The notes: a model not told the origin generated them from the letters alone. 64,000 nt of DNA from Cryptomeria japonica (GCF_030272615.1 NC_081408.1:61216114-61280113), one strand, 5' to 3'. Shown: positions 10,021-23,144, counted from the stretch's first letter. Numbers and translations: made by a program.

Positions 10021-11859
10021 AATTTTTCTTGCAGGTCCGAATGTCCAAGAAATTAGATTTTTTAGATTACTAACATGCATGTGCAGGATGGCATTTAAGG
10101 CAAATTTTATGCATTTGCTCATCTAGATAATAAAAAATTTTCATTTGGGAAGTAATATATCATATCTTGTTCACCTAGTTTAACTAAGAGGATGAATTGA
10201 CAACATGCAACTTGCATTTTTGGTATTTTCTCTAAAATAGTTGCACATAGACTTTTAAAAGGGCTAAAATGAACACCATGCTTGTTGGAGCAACATCTCC
10301 AAATAGGACTTAGCCAATAATTCCTTTGAAAAGGTAAAAAGAACTTTGATTGCTTTGTCTTAAGTGGTAGGTATATGCTCTCCCCTTAATTGGGTGATCA
10401 AAAAGCCAAACCCACTCTTTTATGCTTTCTTTACTTTCAAGCAATTAAATCCTTTAGAGGGCCTGCCTTCCCGAGCTGCCTTGAGGGAGCTAGTGAGAGG
10501 GGAACAACCTAAAGTGGAAATGGGCTAATATAGAGTCCTTCCAATCCACTATAAATAAATCATGTTTGTGATGAAAGTCCCAAACAACATATGCTAATAA
10601 GTTCATACCAACACTATGTTTCCCCATAAACCCTATGGAGTGTAACCTCTATAGGCTGGGAACCTTCTGTATTTATAGAGCTGAAAGTGCCACATGTATG
10701 GCCACATGACTGGAAGCCTTTATTGAAAACCACTTGTACTAGTTGCCAAAATCCTTCTAGTTGTTTGCGTAGGAGGTCAAACCTCTGAAGCGGCTCACAT
10801 ACATACGGTTCCTAGTAGAGATATAAAGTTTGCCATGGGGAAATTTCATGAAAATTGGTGCTTGGCTGCCCCAAAGAAGTGAGTGCCGAGGGTGGAGCCA
10901 GTGGGGTCAAGCATCTAAATATCCACTTTGAATAGCGTAGCCTCGGGGGAAACTCCATGTGAGATTCAACAACTATTGTCTCAGCCTACCATAGGGATTG
11001 TACTTGCTTGTGCATTTTTTTTATTAGGCATTGTGTCTTCTATGTCTGTAAAATGTTCCAAATGATCAAAAATTGAAGAAAATTATCGGCTACAAGGGAG
11101 CAAAAATTCAACAAATTTCTAAAAAAGTTTGATCAAAAGGGTAATACAAAAACTTTCCAACACTTGAAATATTAGATCAAAAAAAAATTCAAAGTGTCAA
11201 AACATCAATCTCAAAATAATTCTTGAAGTAGGTTTGTCTCTAAACCATCACGTATTTTCAAACTATCTCAAACAACTAGATTTCTAATCCAATAGGTTAT
11301 ACTCAAAAAGTTCTATAAACATCAACATTTAACAAGCTATCGATTCAACTATCTTAAGTGCAAAAATCAACATCTTTATCAAGTTTCTCATCAGGATAAT
11401 CAAATCCTCTATCATGAAGCCTAATCAAATCTATACTAGGTTCCTAATCTTGGATATATCTTTCCTATTTTGAACCTAGGTTATATCAAAACCAAAATTG
11501 CACCAACATTGGAATCAAACAAACTTGTGAATTGTCAAATGCTTATATGACTTTTAACTATCACCTTAAGAAAAGAAAACCTAGTTACAAAGCTACTCAG
11601 AAAAGAATAAGATTCTTGTATATCAATCGTAAGATCTTATTGAAATGTAGGACATTTGTACACCATTTTCGTCACTACTTATGTGGCTATGGTACAAAAT
11701 TTGATGGTGAAACTCTACAAAGACGTGCTTCTCAACAAAGAGATGCTTTATCCCAATGAACAAACAATAGTAGTAAGATCAATAAAGCATATTTTTCTAA
11801 ACCAAAAATCACCTATTGACTCTGTCCTTTGGAACTTTTAACAACTTTAAGATAATCAC
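10021..11859. other. Long untranslated leader of Gypsy-C
   Basis: This 1.8-kb interval between the motif array and the first gag ATG has stops in all frames and no domain I can recognise. Long leaders are usual in Tat-type elements. Confidence 0.6.
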
Positions 11860-13637
11860 ATGCCAGTTTGGACTAGAGCCCAACACGAGCAACTTAGAAA
11901 ACACCAACAAATGGAGGAAGAAGATACTCTTGTATTCCACACTTTTGGATTTACTATTGTTGATGAAGAAGCAGCCAATAACACCATTAGAGACCTAGAG
12001 AAAGATTTAAAATTTGATAGGCTAATGGAAAAATTGTTGGCAAAACAAAAAGAAAAATATCTCTTGATGTTGGCAAAATTCGAAGCTAAACTACCACAAG
12101 ACTTTAACATGGAAAGCTTGAAACAAGATGTAGAGACAAGTAACACCCAAAATACAGATGATCCAAATAATGAGGACATAAACAAAGAAAGTAATGGAGA
12201 AACAAGGAAAGAAAGGGATGATAAAGAAAAGAGTGTAGCGACAAAAAGACTCGTGAAGAAACAAGGAGAGACTATGTAGATAATCCCTTATCAAACCTTA
12301 CTCAACAAATACAAACTCTTCAACAACAAATATAAGACATGCAAAATGGGACAAGCTCCAAGAAATATTCGTTACAAGATATATGCCCATATCCTTTTGA
12401 TAAAAATCTGAATATGATACCATTTTCGCAACATTACGAGATTCCTAAATATGACAAATACGATGGAAGATCTGATCCTCAAAATCACATTAGGGAGTTT
12501 TGTACTATGAGCATGGAATTTGCTCATGATGAAACTTACCTTATACATATTTTTCCTAGGAGTTTAAATGGACAATCAATGGAGTGGTTTTCAAGATTAC
12601 CATCCGGAATCAAATCCTTTGAAGAACTTGTGAATAGGCTTATTTCATAATATTCCTACAATATAAGGAATGAAATAACAATGCTAGATCTTTGCAATGT
12701 TAAACAAAAGAATGGTGAATCCTTTATGATCTTCTTACAATGATGGAAATGCATGTTTAATAGGTATCCCTGAGATGTACCTGATCAAGAAAAAATTGAC
12801 ATATTCATTGATAATCTTATCAGTGAAATGAGTTATTGATTAAGAATGCAATGTCCTCCCTCTTTTGGCAAAATGATTGAGAATGGTCTAAAAATAGAGA
12901 ATGCAATGGTAAAGAAAGGAGAACTAAAACATTACAATAACTCATACAACAACAACAATGAAAAACCCAAGTTCTGGTCAAAGAATAGGAATGTCAGCAA
13001 TGAAGGGAATGACAATAATGGTAATACAAAACAACAACAACCAATTTTCAATCTATCAAGTCAAATCCCAAGCAATAACAATCCAGAAAGCAATAAAGAT
13101 AAGTCCTTCTTCTCCAATCCTCGAAGGAAATTCACAAACATTGGAGAATCTTTGGAATCAGCTCTAAAAACTTTGCTTGCCAACAAATTAATTGGTTTTC
13201 CAGAAACAAGAAATTATGAACCACTAGTCAAGCCCAATTGGTGGAATGACAATAATTTTTGCAACTATCATAGGAATAAAGGACACCTAACAAATGATTG
13301 TCATAGATTGAAGCACCTTATCCAAGATCTAATCGATAATGGAACCATCACAATGGATAGCCATAAAACAAACGAATCACACTTGGCTTTCAAAACTCCA
13401 CTCCCAAATTATGACAAAGGAGAATCATCCCAATTAAAAGATAACAAAGGAAAAACCAAAGTGAATTACACTTATACATACGATGATGTGGTGAATGTAA
13501 TCATTGTTAATGAAAATTCATCTTCTGAATCAATCAATGTTATCATGAGAAGCAAAGAAAAGGTTACTTTTCTAGGTGTAGCAAAAGATCCAACATCCAA
13601 TCCACAACAATACAATTTAGTAGAGCAATTACAGTGA
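11860..13637 (+). pseudogene. Gag of Gypsy-C
   Basis: The ATG at 11860 opens 139 codons that begin PVWTRAQ and become Lys/Glu-rich; a frameshift near 12260 then joins the frame of 12339-13637. That frame has the gag core (PFDKNL, then YEIPKYDKYDGRSDP, then EWFSRLPSGIKSFEEL) and an Asn-rich stretch. Its zinc-binding block starts CNYHRNKGHLTNDCHRLKHL, the Cys-x2-His-x4-His-x4-Cys form common in Tat gag. In-frame stops are TAA (12648), three TGA (about 12740-12840) and TGA at 13635, all one C-to-T change from Gln or Arg codons. The protein forms particles and binds RNA. Confidence 0.8.
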
Positions 13638-14357
13638 ATACTAGCTCAAATTTCAATTTTGGAACTTCTCAAGATTTCACCTATGCATAAAGAAATTTTG
13701 GAGAAAGCTTTAGTGGAAACAACAGTTTCAAAAGATTTGGATGTAGATTAGTTCCAAAATATGGTAGGACACCTTATAACTCCTCATTGCTTATCATTTT
13801 CTGAAAATGATGATGCGTTCTTACAACATCCTCACAATGCTCCCTTACATGTTGAAGTCTCCATAAATAAAACTCGTGTCAAACATGTGCTCATAGATGG
13901 AGGAGTTGGATTAAACATTTGTGCTCTAAGTTTGATAAAAACTCAAGAATATTTAGAGAATGCAGTAGATCTGAAAAAGAAAATAACCATCAAAGCTTAC
14001 GATGAAGCAGAACGTTCTTCTAAAGGAACTGTGGTGCTACCAATAAGGATAGGACCTATGGAAAAAGATACATTGTGTTAGGTTTTAGATTTGAACCTCT
14101 CCTACAACATTCTTCTAGGGAGACCATGGATTCACAAGATGCAAGTAGTTCCTTCTACATACCATCAATGTGTGAAATTTCCTCATGAAGGAAAGGAAAT
14201 CACTATAATTGCAGATTCCAGTCAATATTGCAATAATTTGAAGCCAACACAAGATACAAGAGTTCCACATAATAGAGAATCAGTATATCCTATGAAATAA
14301 ATTCAAGCAAATTTATGGGAAACTTTCGAAGAAAAGCTCAAGTTAAATGATGAAGGA
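13638..14357 (+). pseudogene. Aspartic protease region of Gypsy-C
   Basis: It continues in the gag frame. The 106-codon open stretch from 13761 holds HVLIDGGVGLNIC with the catalytic Asp at 13896-13898. The D-G-G form instead of D-S/T-G is usual for this lineage. After a TAG at 14079-14081 the frame reads YNILLGRPWIHKM, the retropepsin ILGR-like strand, and KFPHEGKEITI. A TAA at 14298 precedes the next block. It would process gag-pol. Only point stops break it, so decay is recent. Confidence 0.8.
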
Positions 14358-15233
14358 ATGGGAAAGTATTCTTTGCAAAATTTCCCACTTTCCCCTAAAT
14401 CATATGGAAAACCTATAGATATTCAATCAAAGGCATTAGGAAAATCAAAATATATGTTTCAAGGAACCTTTGTTAGTGTTGGGACTCTTGAAGAAGAAAA
14501 TGAAGACAAAGACATTCTTGGTTGGTTGTACAAAGATGAAGATAAAACTATAGCAATAGCAACAGAAGTCAATATTCCCATAAAACAATATGGAAAAGGA
14601 TATGAAATCATGCAAAAGATGGGATATGAAGGAAAAGGACCAATTGGCAAGCAACATCAAGGTATTTCAAAACCTATTTGTCCACACTCACAATCCATAG
14701 AAGATAAATCTGGGCTAGGATATCTAAAATCCAATCAAAAGCAACATAATCATCAACAACAAAAATGGAGAAAGAAATCAGTCTCAAAAGAAGAAAATTG
14801 GCAAGAAAAGTTACATCAAGTAGCCGAAATAGTAATCAATAAACAAAAGAAACAAGAAGAACATGAGAAGAAAGAAGAGGAGATTACCATCAAAGATGAA
14901 GAAAAATCTTGCCAACAAGTCCTAAAAATACAAACAAAGCCAAAATCTGAACAAGATATTCCAGACGCAATAAAAATAGAGATGATAGAAATCAAAGAAC
15001 TCTTTGCACCATACGATATTCTAGTATGGTATAGTGGAGTAATCTTAGATCAGGATTCAGAAATAGATTCTAATGAATATGAATGGGGTCCAGATGCCTT
15101 ATCCACTACATCAAGTAAAGAACACAATGAAGATCAAGTAGCTATCACAGAAGAAGACTTGTCTATTGTAGAACAAAAGATGAAGTTAGAAAGAAGACGA
15201 GAAACTCAGAATTTAGAGAAAAGAGGTGTATGA
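14358..15233 (+). pseudogene. G-patch and charged linker region of Gypsy-C polyprotein
   Basis: A 291-codon open stretch in the gag-pro frame. Residues about 75-110 form a G-patch: GYEIMQKMGYEGKGPIGKQ, with the glycine spacing typical of these RNA-binding motifs, as seen after the protease in many plant Tat elements. The rest is Lys/Glu-rich and probably disordered. The frame ends at TGA 15231 where a frameshift (overlap at 15226-15233) moves the polyprotein into the next frame. Whether that shift is a mutation or programmed cannot be told from one copy; the overlap lies in an A-rich run (GAAAAAAGG). Confidence 0.7.
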
Positions 15234-16347
15234 AAAAAGGAAAGGAAATGACAAAGACAAAGAAGCAATGCCACAAGAAGCGCAAAAAAAGATCAGATAT
15301 GCAAGAACCATAGAAGAACTAAGAGATAGTCAAGTTGGACTAACTATTAGTCCAGAAGAAGTTGAGTTTGAAAGGAGACAAAATCTATTAAAAGAATCTA
15401 CTTCATCATGTGCTCAAATATGTCAACTTCTAAATGCAAATGAGGTCAATCAAGAAGGAATTTGTAGCATCAAAGATGTGCATGTAGATATAATCCATTC
15501 ATTTAAGGGACAAATGTCAATTGAAGAACCACTTGAGCGTGAACTACAAAATCCTAATATCAATTTTGTTAAGACTAATTCAGAAATGCTTGAGAAAGAT
15601 AATTCTTAAAAACATTTAATCTATGACAGTACCTATTCTATGCCAAGTTATGATTATTATGTCATGAACATTGAAACACCCAATGATGACAGTGATTATG
15701 ATTTACCCCTTCTGCATCCTGAACTAATTGATTGGGATAACTTAGACAACCCCAAACTGAATGTCTTTTCCAATGATCATGACTTAGCTGTGTACCTTAA
15801 CATTATTGAACCCATCCATCCTAAGATATCTTCCATTGTAGAATCGAGTGATGTTTCTTGTAATTAGGAAAATACCAAAATTTCTAGTTGTAAAAATGAA
15901 ATAAAACAAGGAAAGAGACCTATTGTTGAAAACCATTTCATGGCAACACTAGGTCAATCAAAAGAGAAAACAAAGGACATATCTAATGGTGACAACCTCC
16001 TTGAGGAGCCAGAAGATGGAAAGTTTGATATTCTTCCTGTATATTTTCAAGAGACATCTACTATCCAAATAGAACCAACAGAAGCAATAAACATTAGTAC
16101 ATCAAAGGATCCTAAAATACTTCATTTTGCTACCTCATTATTAGAAAGAGAGAGGAAAGAGTACATGGAATTCTTTAAGCAGAGATTAACAAATTTTGCT
16201 TGGTCTTATGCAAATATGCCAGGACTTAACCCAGATCTTATCATGCATCATCTTAATGTGGATTTAAAAGAAAAACTTGTTAAGTAGAAACTAAGAAAGA
16301 TGCATCCACATACTGCTCTCCTTGTCAAAACCAAGCTCAAGAAATTA
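15226..16347 (+). pseudogene. Spacer and start of RT in Gypsy-C polyprotein
   Basis: The second frame is open at 15226-15609, 15640-15867 and 15940-16287, with stops at 15607, 15865 and 16285. It is acidic and without domains until KRPIVENHF, then the approach to RT: a WSYANMPGLNPDLIMHHL block followed by KLRKMHPH, the standard lead-in of gypsy RT in this lineage. Another frameshift near 16348 leads to the RT core. TAG at 16285 replaces the Gln expected before KLRKMHP. Confidence 0.7.
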
Positions 16348-17580
16348 TTAGAAGTGGTTTTATAAGACCAGTTGCTTATCAAGAATGGGTCTCAAGTATT
16401 GTACCAGTATCAAAGCTAGATAAGAGCATAAGAGTCTATATAGATTTCAGAGATCTGAATAAATCATGTCCAAAAGATGATTTCCCATTACCAAACATTG
16501 ATATCATAGTGGACTTATCAGCAGGACATGAGATGTTTTCATTAATGGATGGCTTCTCAGGAAATAATCAAATAACAATCACACCTGAAGATCAAGAGAA
16601 GACAAATTTCACCTGTGCATGGGGAACATACTGCTGGAATGCTATGCCATTTGGGCTTAAGAATACATGAGCAACTTATCAAAGGGCTATGATGATAATT
16701 TTTCATGATATGATGCATACATTCATGGAAGATTATGTCGATGACATACTTGTAAAATCTCACACTAGAAAAGAACATTTGAACATTTTAAGTAAGATCT
16801 TTGACAGGCTAGAAAGATATCAATTGAGATTAAATCCAAAGAAATTTTCATTTGGAGTAACCTCTGGAAAGCTCCTTGGATACATTATATCATCTCGTGG
16901 CATCAAAGTAGATCCTGGAAAAGTTAAAGCTATCATGGAGATGGAATCACCTAAGAATATAAGTCAATTGCGATCTTTACAAGGAAGGTTGCAATCAATC
17001 AGGAGATTTATTTCTCAATTGGCCAATAGATGTCTTCCATTTACCCATCTTTTACATAAAAATGTTCCATTCAAATGGGATACAAAATGTGAAGAAGCTT
17101 TCTTGCAAATAAAAGAATATCTTATGAGTCCTCCAGTACTGATATCATCAACTAAGGGGAAACCATTGTTACTTTATGTCTCCGCAACAACTGTATCATT
17201 AGGTGCTCTCCTAGCTCAACATGATGATGAAGGAAAAGAAAGAGTAGTTTATTATATCAGCAGAACACTTGTTGGCTACGAATTAAATTATTCTTCAATT
17301 GAAAAGATATGTCTAGCAGTTGTATTTGCAACTCAGAAGCTACAACATTATATGTTGATTCATTCCGTAAAAATAATAGCAAAGATAGATCCTCTCAAAT
17401 ATCTATTGAGAAAATTAACATTGATAAGGAGAATAGCTAAATGGGTTATGATACTGAGTGAATTTGACATAGAATATGTTGATCAGAAAGCTATCAAGGG
17501 ACAAGTCATAGCTGATCAATTGATCGATGTACCTTTACAAAATGACATGCCTTTGCATATTGAATTTCCTGATGCAGATA
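16348..17580 (+). pseudogene. Reverse transcriptase and first RNase H of Gypsy-C
   Basis: From 16348 one frame runs to 19355, broken only by stops. RT blocks in order: SGFIRPVAYQEWVS, IDFRDLNKSCPKDDFPLPN, LMDGFSG, MPFGLKN, then the catalytic YVDD at 16734-16745 and LNPKKFSFGVTSGKLLGY. The connection and RNase H follow (PVLISSTKGKPLLLYVSATT to about 17560), including the usual YISRTLVGYELNYSSIEK string. A TGA near 16669, at the GAT of the KNAGAT block, is the only stop in this section. The first active-site Asp, expected in this family after VR, is kept as ID. The enzyme copies element RNA to DNA. Confidence 0.85.
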
Positions 17581-17589
17581 TCTTGATAG

Positions 17590-17999
17590 TAAGTACAAAC
17601 TTTTGGGAATTGTACTTTGATGGTTCTTATACCCAATATGGTTTAGGAGCAGGAATCTTTTTTATCACACCTCAAGGACATACAATTCCAAAATCATATA
17701 GATTACGATTTCCATGCACCAATAATACTATAGAGTATGAAGCATTAGCTATAGGGCTCAAAATGGCCATTGAATGGAATGTCAAAGAACTCCATGTCTA
17801 TGGTGATTCACAACTTGTCATAAATCAAATAAATGATGAATATCAAACAAAGGATGATAAGCTTATGCCATACAAATAGCTAGTGGAGGAATTTAAAGGA
17901 CACTTTAAGGAAATCACATTCACCTAGATTCCCAAAAATGAGAATAAAGGAGCAGATGCAATGGCTACAATAGCATCTCTCTTGCAAAATAAAGAGAAT
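17590..17999 (+). pseudogene. Archaeal-type RNase H of Gypsy-C
   Basis: WELYFDGSYTQYGLGAGIFF opens a second RNase H. All four catalytic acids are visible: D in FDGS, E in TIEYEALAIGL, D in VYGDSQLVI and D in KGADAMATI. A TAG at 17877-17879 and another near 17925 break the frame. Two RNase H domains after RT are characteristic of Tat-lineage gypsy elements; the second is thought to help remove the RNA strand. In Gypsy-B the equivalent domain lies before RT. Confidence 0.8.
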
Positions 18000-18269
18000 C
18001 AATAGCACTACAAATTTCTTGTGGAAGATATCTTAACCCCTACTATCCAATCCCAACATACCTATCAAATTTGCCATATATCAGGAACCAGTGAATCCTT
18101 ATACGGTCAAACCTACCAATATTTGAAAGATCATATCCTTCCTCTGGAATTATCTCATAATCAATGAAGGAACTTTATCTGTCAGTCCTCTCACTATACC
18201 ATTATTATTGATATCCTATATAGACATGGTCTAGATGGTACATTGTTGAGATGTCTTGAAAAAGATGAA

Positions 18270-19355
18270 TCTGAAAGAGTTCTTAATGACATTCATGTAG
18301 GTATTTGTGGTACACACTCAAGTGGTTTAACATTGGCTAAGAAACTTATTCATATGAGTTACTTCTAGCCTACTATGGAAAGAAATTCATTCACCTATGC
18401 TAGAAGATGTAAACAGTGTCAGATTCATGGAAATCTAATTCATGTGCCAACACAAGAGTTATATCCTATGACAGGATCATGGCCATTTTCACAAGGGGGC
18501 CTTGATTTGGTATGGAAGATCAATCCCTCATCTTCTAATGGACATAAGTTTATTTTGATTTCTACTGAATATTTTACTAAGTGGATTGAAGAAGTGCCTT
18601 TAACAATAGTGACAGGAAAACAAATATCATCATTCATTTTGAATTATATAATCTGTCGCTATGGAGTTCCTATGACCATTATCGCTGATAATGGAAGACC
18701 ATTAAAAAATCAAGATGTAAAAGAGCTATGTGAATAGTTTCATATCCAACATAGGTTCTCTACCCCATATTATCCACAAGGTAATGGTCAAGCTAAGGCA
18801 TCAAACAAAACTATCTTGAAAATATTGAAGAAAACAGTCAATGAAGCTGGAAAAGATTGGCACATTCAACTAAATCCTGCTGTTTGGGCATACCAAACTA
18901 GTGTCCGCACTCCAACGGGGGAAACTCCATATTGTTTGGTCTATGGATCAGAAGCCATATTATCTATAGAAGTAGAGATACCTTCTCTACGAGTATCCTT
19001 GCACGGTCTTATACCAGAAGAAGAACAACAAGTCTCTAAACTCCAAGAACTAGAATTGATCCAAGAACGTCACCAAAATGCAACAAAACATCTAAAAGTA
19101 TACCAACAAAGAATGGCATGAAGCTATAATCACAGAGTCAAGCCACATATTTTCTAGATTGGAGATATAGTTCTAAGGGAAAATCCAAGAAATCAACAAG
19201 ACCAAGAAAAGAAGGGAAAATTTGAACCAAATTGGCTAGGACCTTTTGTCATAGTAGCAACATATGGATCAGGAGCATACAAGTTATCCACCCCTAAGGG
19301 TGATTGGTTTGATGAACCTATCAATTCTATCCATTTCAAGAAATTCTATTCTTGA
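18270..19355 (+). pseudogene. Integrase of Gypsy-C, catalytic Glu replaced by Lys
   Basis: The HHCC finger is visible (HVGICGTHSSG then CKQCQ), followed by the DDE core. Asp 1 is in GLDLV (18504-18506) and Asp 2 in IIADNGRP (18687-18689). The Glu expected in GQAEASN is Lys (AAG, 18795-18797), so the enzyme would be dead even without the stops at 18369 (TAG for Trp), 18735 (TAG for Gln) and 19119 (TGA). The C-terminal GPF-V and KLSTPKGDWFDEP strings lead to the natural stop TGA 19353 after KKFYS. It inserts the DNA copy into the genome. The frame matches RT throughout. Confidence 0.85.
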
Positions 19356-21039
19356 GATATAAAGTCCTAAAAAAAAAATCAATAAAAAGCATATTAAATC
19401 CAAAAAAATGCAATAAATTTAGATGGTGAAAACCTGGTAAACAAGCGCTATCTAAAAAAGTGAGTTTCTCCATCTATGAGATCGCTTTGCGCACCTATCC
19501 ACTCCATCCTATCGCATCTATCATTGCTATCTATCACTAGCTTATCCAAAACATCTCTCACATCCATTTCTCTGAACCATTTAGCAAGAAATAAGCAACT
19601 TAACAATAATTATCAATCTTTGACATACTTGTTGTAGTCACTGTCTTAGATTTTACAAAAATCAATCATATCTGCATTTGTATCCCGCCATGGTTTGGAT
19701 CTTGATCAATTCATATATCCATAATAATTTTTGTTTCCGCTGGGGGAAAAATCCTAATTCCTTTTGCTAAGGTGATCGTTTGAACCTTTGAAAAATCCAA
19801 AACATTCAAAAAACTTAGAAAAACCAAAAACATCTAGGGTTTTGAAACAAATAAAAAGCAACAAAGCAACAAAAATCAAGGCATTTCATAACAACTGAAT
19901 TGTCAAACTTACAAAATGAAGAATCAACTAGCAAGCTATAAAGGATTATCAAAGATCACTCATTAAGATGATTATATCAGTTAATGACCATTAGAACATG
20001 TGAATGACATACAAGGTTTAGTGTTTATATCTTGCTTTTATTGCTAATCATGTACTCTATGCAACTAAAGGATGTCCATGACTAGGGAAGCTATGATGGG
20101 GCATGATTATTTTCTTTGATTACTGTCTGTGGTTTATCTCTTACTATGGTATGAACTTGTCTTAGGATATGATCGACAAAAGATCAAGGAGGACATTCCA
20201 AGTCATGCATGGAAGGGGATAATCCTTGTCTGTTCTGCAAGCAATACTCAGGTCAACTTGATCCATTATATCAATTTGCTTATATTAACTTGCTATATCA
20301 AAATCCATGTAAGGAATACTTAGGTCATCTTGAATCATTACGTCAAGTTGCTTGCATTTTCTTACAACATTAAAAGCTCAATGATGAAATAAAAGCACTG
20401 TAACAAGATAGCATATGAAGAATGGTAGTACAATTTTTAGTTAGATCATTTCATTAGCTCATTATTCGTCTGCATTATAAGCATTCATATTCAATTGCAT
20501 TATAAGCATATCATTTCATTAACAAATCAACGGTCATAAATAAAGATTGAGTATACTTGGAGAAAGAAAAACAATTTGCATTTAATCATATTAGGTGCAT
20601 TTATTTATAGAATTATTCTAAACCGTTATCAAAAGAAAATCAATCATTCATTTGCATTTGCATCATATCATTTAAGTTAGTAATCATTTTCATTTGCATC
20701 CAGGATCATCACAATTGAAAATCAACAAAAGCATTCATCATCGCATCATTCATATATAGCTCATCATCCATTCAATCATTACATCCATATAATCCATGCA
20801 TATAGATTATCATAAAAAGAGAATAACATGCATAAATAACATCATCCATCTAATCACTACATCCATACAATCAAAGCATCATCATCAAATAGAGTAACAT
20901 GCATAATAAAGAAAGATCATTATAAAACAATAAAAGTCCAAGTATACAATGATATCAGATAAACAATACAAATGCCTCATCAAATACAAATCAAGTCAAG
21001 GTTGTCCTATACCACTACCACCTGACTCTGTCCATCTCT
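19356..21039. other. Non-coding stretch after pol in Gypsy-C
   Basis: Stops occur in all frames. The first part has the A-rich GAAAACCTGGTAAACAAGCGC-like passage that commonly follows pol in Tat elements; 20440-20940 is CAT-rich low-complexity DNA with repeats of CATTATAAGCAT and ATCATCCAT. No gene seen. Confidence 0.6.
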
Positions 21040-23140
21040 GTGGCTGTGGGCATGAAGATCCTCTAGATGCCTGTCTCCTCTGATCACCACTCCTCTAAGG
21101 AGGTCCCATGACCCCACCACTACTAGTGTCCATCAACATGGTGGTATGATAACTACCTGCTCTCTGGCTCTCTGCAACTACCTCCTCATATTGTCATCAC
21201 TAGTGGGAATTCTCCTTCCCAGCCCAAACTAATGCTCTAACAGTATCCGCTAAGAGAGTACCTGATTCAACCTGCTGAATGTGATCAAGAAGGCCCTAAG
21301 TATCATGTTGTCTCCTAACAGCTCTATCTTGCTCAGTAATAAGAGTCTGCACCTATGCTCAAAGTTGATCAATCTATGCTCTCAGACTGTCAATGGTAAC
21401 CTACTCTAGCACATCATGCTCTGGTGCAACCTACTCTGGCACATCATGCACTAGTGCAACCTGCTCTGGTACATCCTGTTGTGGTGCACGAACCCCAATC
21501 CCCTCACCACCCACCTGTCCAACTGTTGGAATCTCAGTACGAGTAACTCTTTGAATCTGTCATCTAATCAGGGGAACATGATCCTTGGGATCCTCATCAT
21601 CACCACCATGCACTGCAATAACCCTAGGATCTGGTTGAATCTGTCCAAAATCAATGCCTCTCCCACAACCCCCATCCAGTCCAGTCACCCTACCTCCTGT
21701 CAATGGTAATCCTCTCAGTGATCTCATGCCTACCCTACCATGATCTCTCTCAATCTGTCCAACATCTCTCCCACCCATAGTACTTTCCCTCTCAATCTTG
21801 CCATCCGGTCCAAATGGTCCTCCACGGACTCACAGTCAGCCTCCCCTCTATCTAGGTCTCCTCCCACCACCACCACCATCCCCACCATCATCTCCATCTC
21901 CACCAACCTCCTGAGAAACTCTAAGCTCTCATCTTCGTCTCCATCTCCTAGAAACTGGATCATCTGAATCATCATCCTCATCTCCTAAGCTGGGTGGAGG
22001 ATCTGTTGGATCAGTAATACGAGGAAATGGATGAGCTAATATATACTGAGCATAATCTATAGTAACCCCAAGATCAATAATGTGAAATCTCATATCATAT
22101 ACCACTCTCGGAGTAGCAACAAACTCTACATGAGCAATCTCAAATGACAATGAAGGTCCCCAATCTCACCTATCTCTGTACCGTCGAGCATATATAGTCA
22201 CACCAGTAGGCATAGGCTGAATGATACCAAACTATCTCAAAAACTAACCAACCAACTATCGTGCAACAATGAAAGGTGTCCAACCAATAAGATATCTACT
22301 CTGCATGATACATGGTAAAATTTGTGCATCATCCATCCAGGCTCACAATCAAGATATGGTCTCCAAGTCATGCTATCCAATGAATCTAATACCCAATGCC
22401 AATACTCCATCTTACCCAGCTTATGCTAAGTAAGGATACCTACATAAAAGTACACATATGGCTGCCTCTCTCCATGAAATCTATGATGGATAGGCTGAGT
22501 AACAGCAATGTGCTCCAAGCACCAGATCTGCAATAAAGTGCATCCTATTGATAAACTTGCACTCTCATCATACACTACCTGATGAAGATCATGGTATAAG
22601 TGTGCTAGCATGCAAACACCCCATGCATATTGAGTACGATGCTGCATCATAATCAGGATAATCTCACCCCATCCAATAGAAAAACCTCATGATCTCCTAT
22701 CAAGACATATAAATCCTCCAATCAAACCAGCAAGAATCACAGGAAGAGCCTCATAATACATCACCATATCAACCCATCTGATCTCTCCTCTACCAATTCC
22801 CTCATCAACAAACACGACTCTACACGCCTCTGTCCCCACTCGATCTTGATAATCATATTGTACTAGCTCACCACTCACTGGGATATGCAGAATCCTGTAG
22901 ACATCCTCAAGAGTCACACTAATCTCCCCCATCAGTAGGTGGAAAGTGTTATGCTTAGTGTGCCATCTCTTGGCCAATGCTATCAACAAACCTTTGTTAT
23001 GTGTAATCTCAGGCATATATAACAAATGGCATAAACCACATGCATCTATGTGTCTAATCTCAGCCTAGGTCAGCTCTGGAACTAAATGATGCACTGCCGA
23101 TAATTTCTCTCGACACTGGAGAACATCAAGTTTCTCCTAT
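21040..23140 (-). pseudogene. Antisense ORF with plant mobile domain (aminotransferase-like) in Gypsy-C
   Basis: Minus-strand reading from about 23140: a LRHIDACGLCHLLYMPE-like start, AKRWHTKHNTFHLLMGEISV and LEDVYRILHIPVSGE (the hallmark RW-x-x-x-T-x-T-F-H-x-x-x-G-E-x-x-x-T-L-x-D-V block), then WGVCMLAHLYHDL and LLQIWCLEHI, then TWRPYLD. These are the ordered motifs of the plant mobile domain also found in MAIN/MAIL proteins and in antisense extra ORFs of Tat elements. 23025-22426 is one frame with a single stop at 22687-22689. Downstream the frame shifts and turns into an acidic, proline- and aspartate-rich tail to about 21560. The start codon is unclear. Function in the element is unknown; it is transcribed, if at all, against pol. 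Confidence 0.75.
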
Positions 23141-23144
23141 TTAT

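Noticed and set aside
21479-21967. Plus-strand Ser/Pro/Thr-rich frames
   Set aside because: Complement of the tail of the antisense mobile-domain ORF; no motif of their own.
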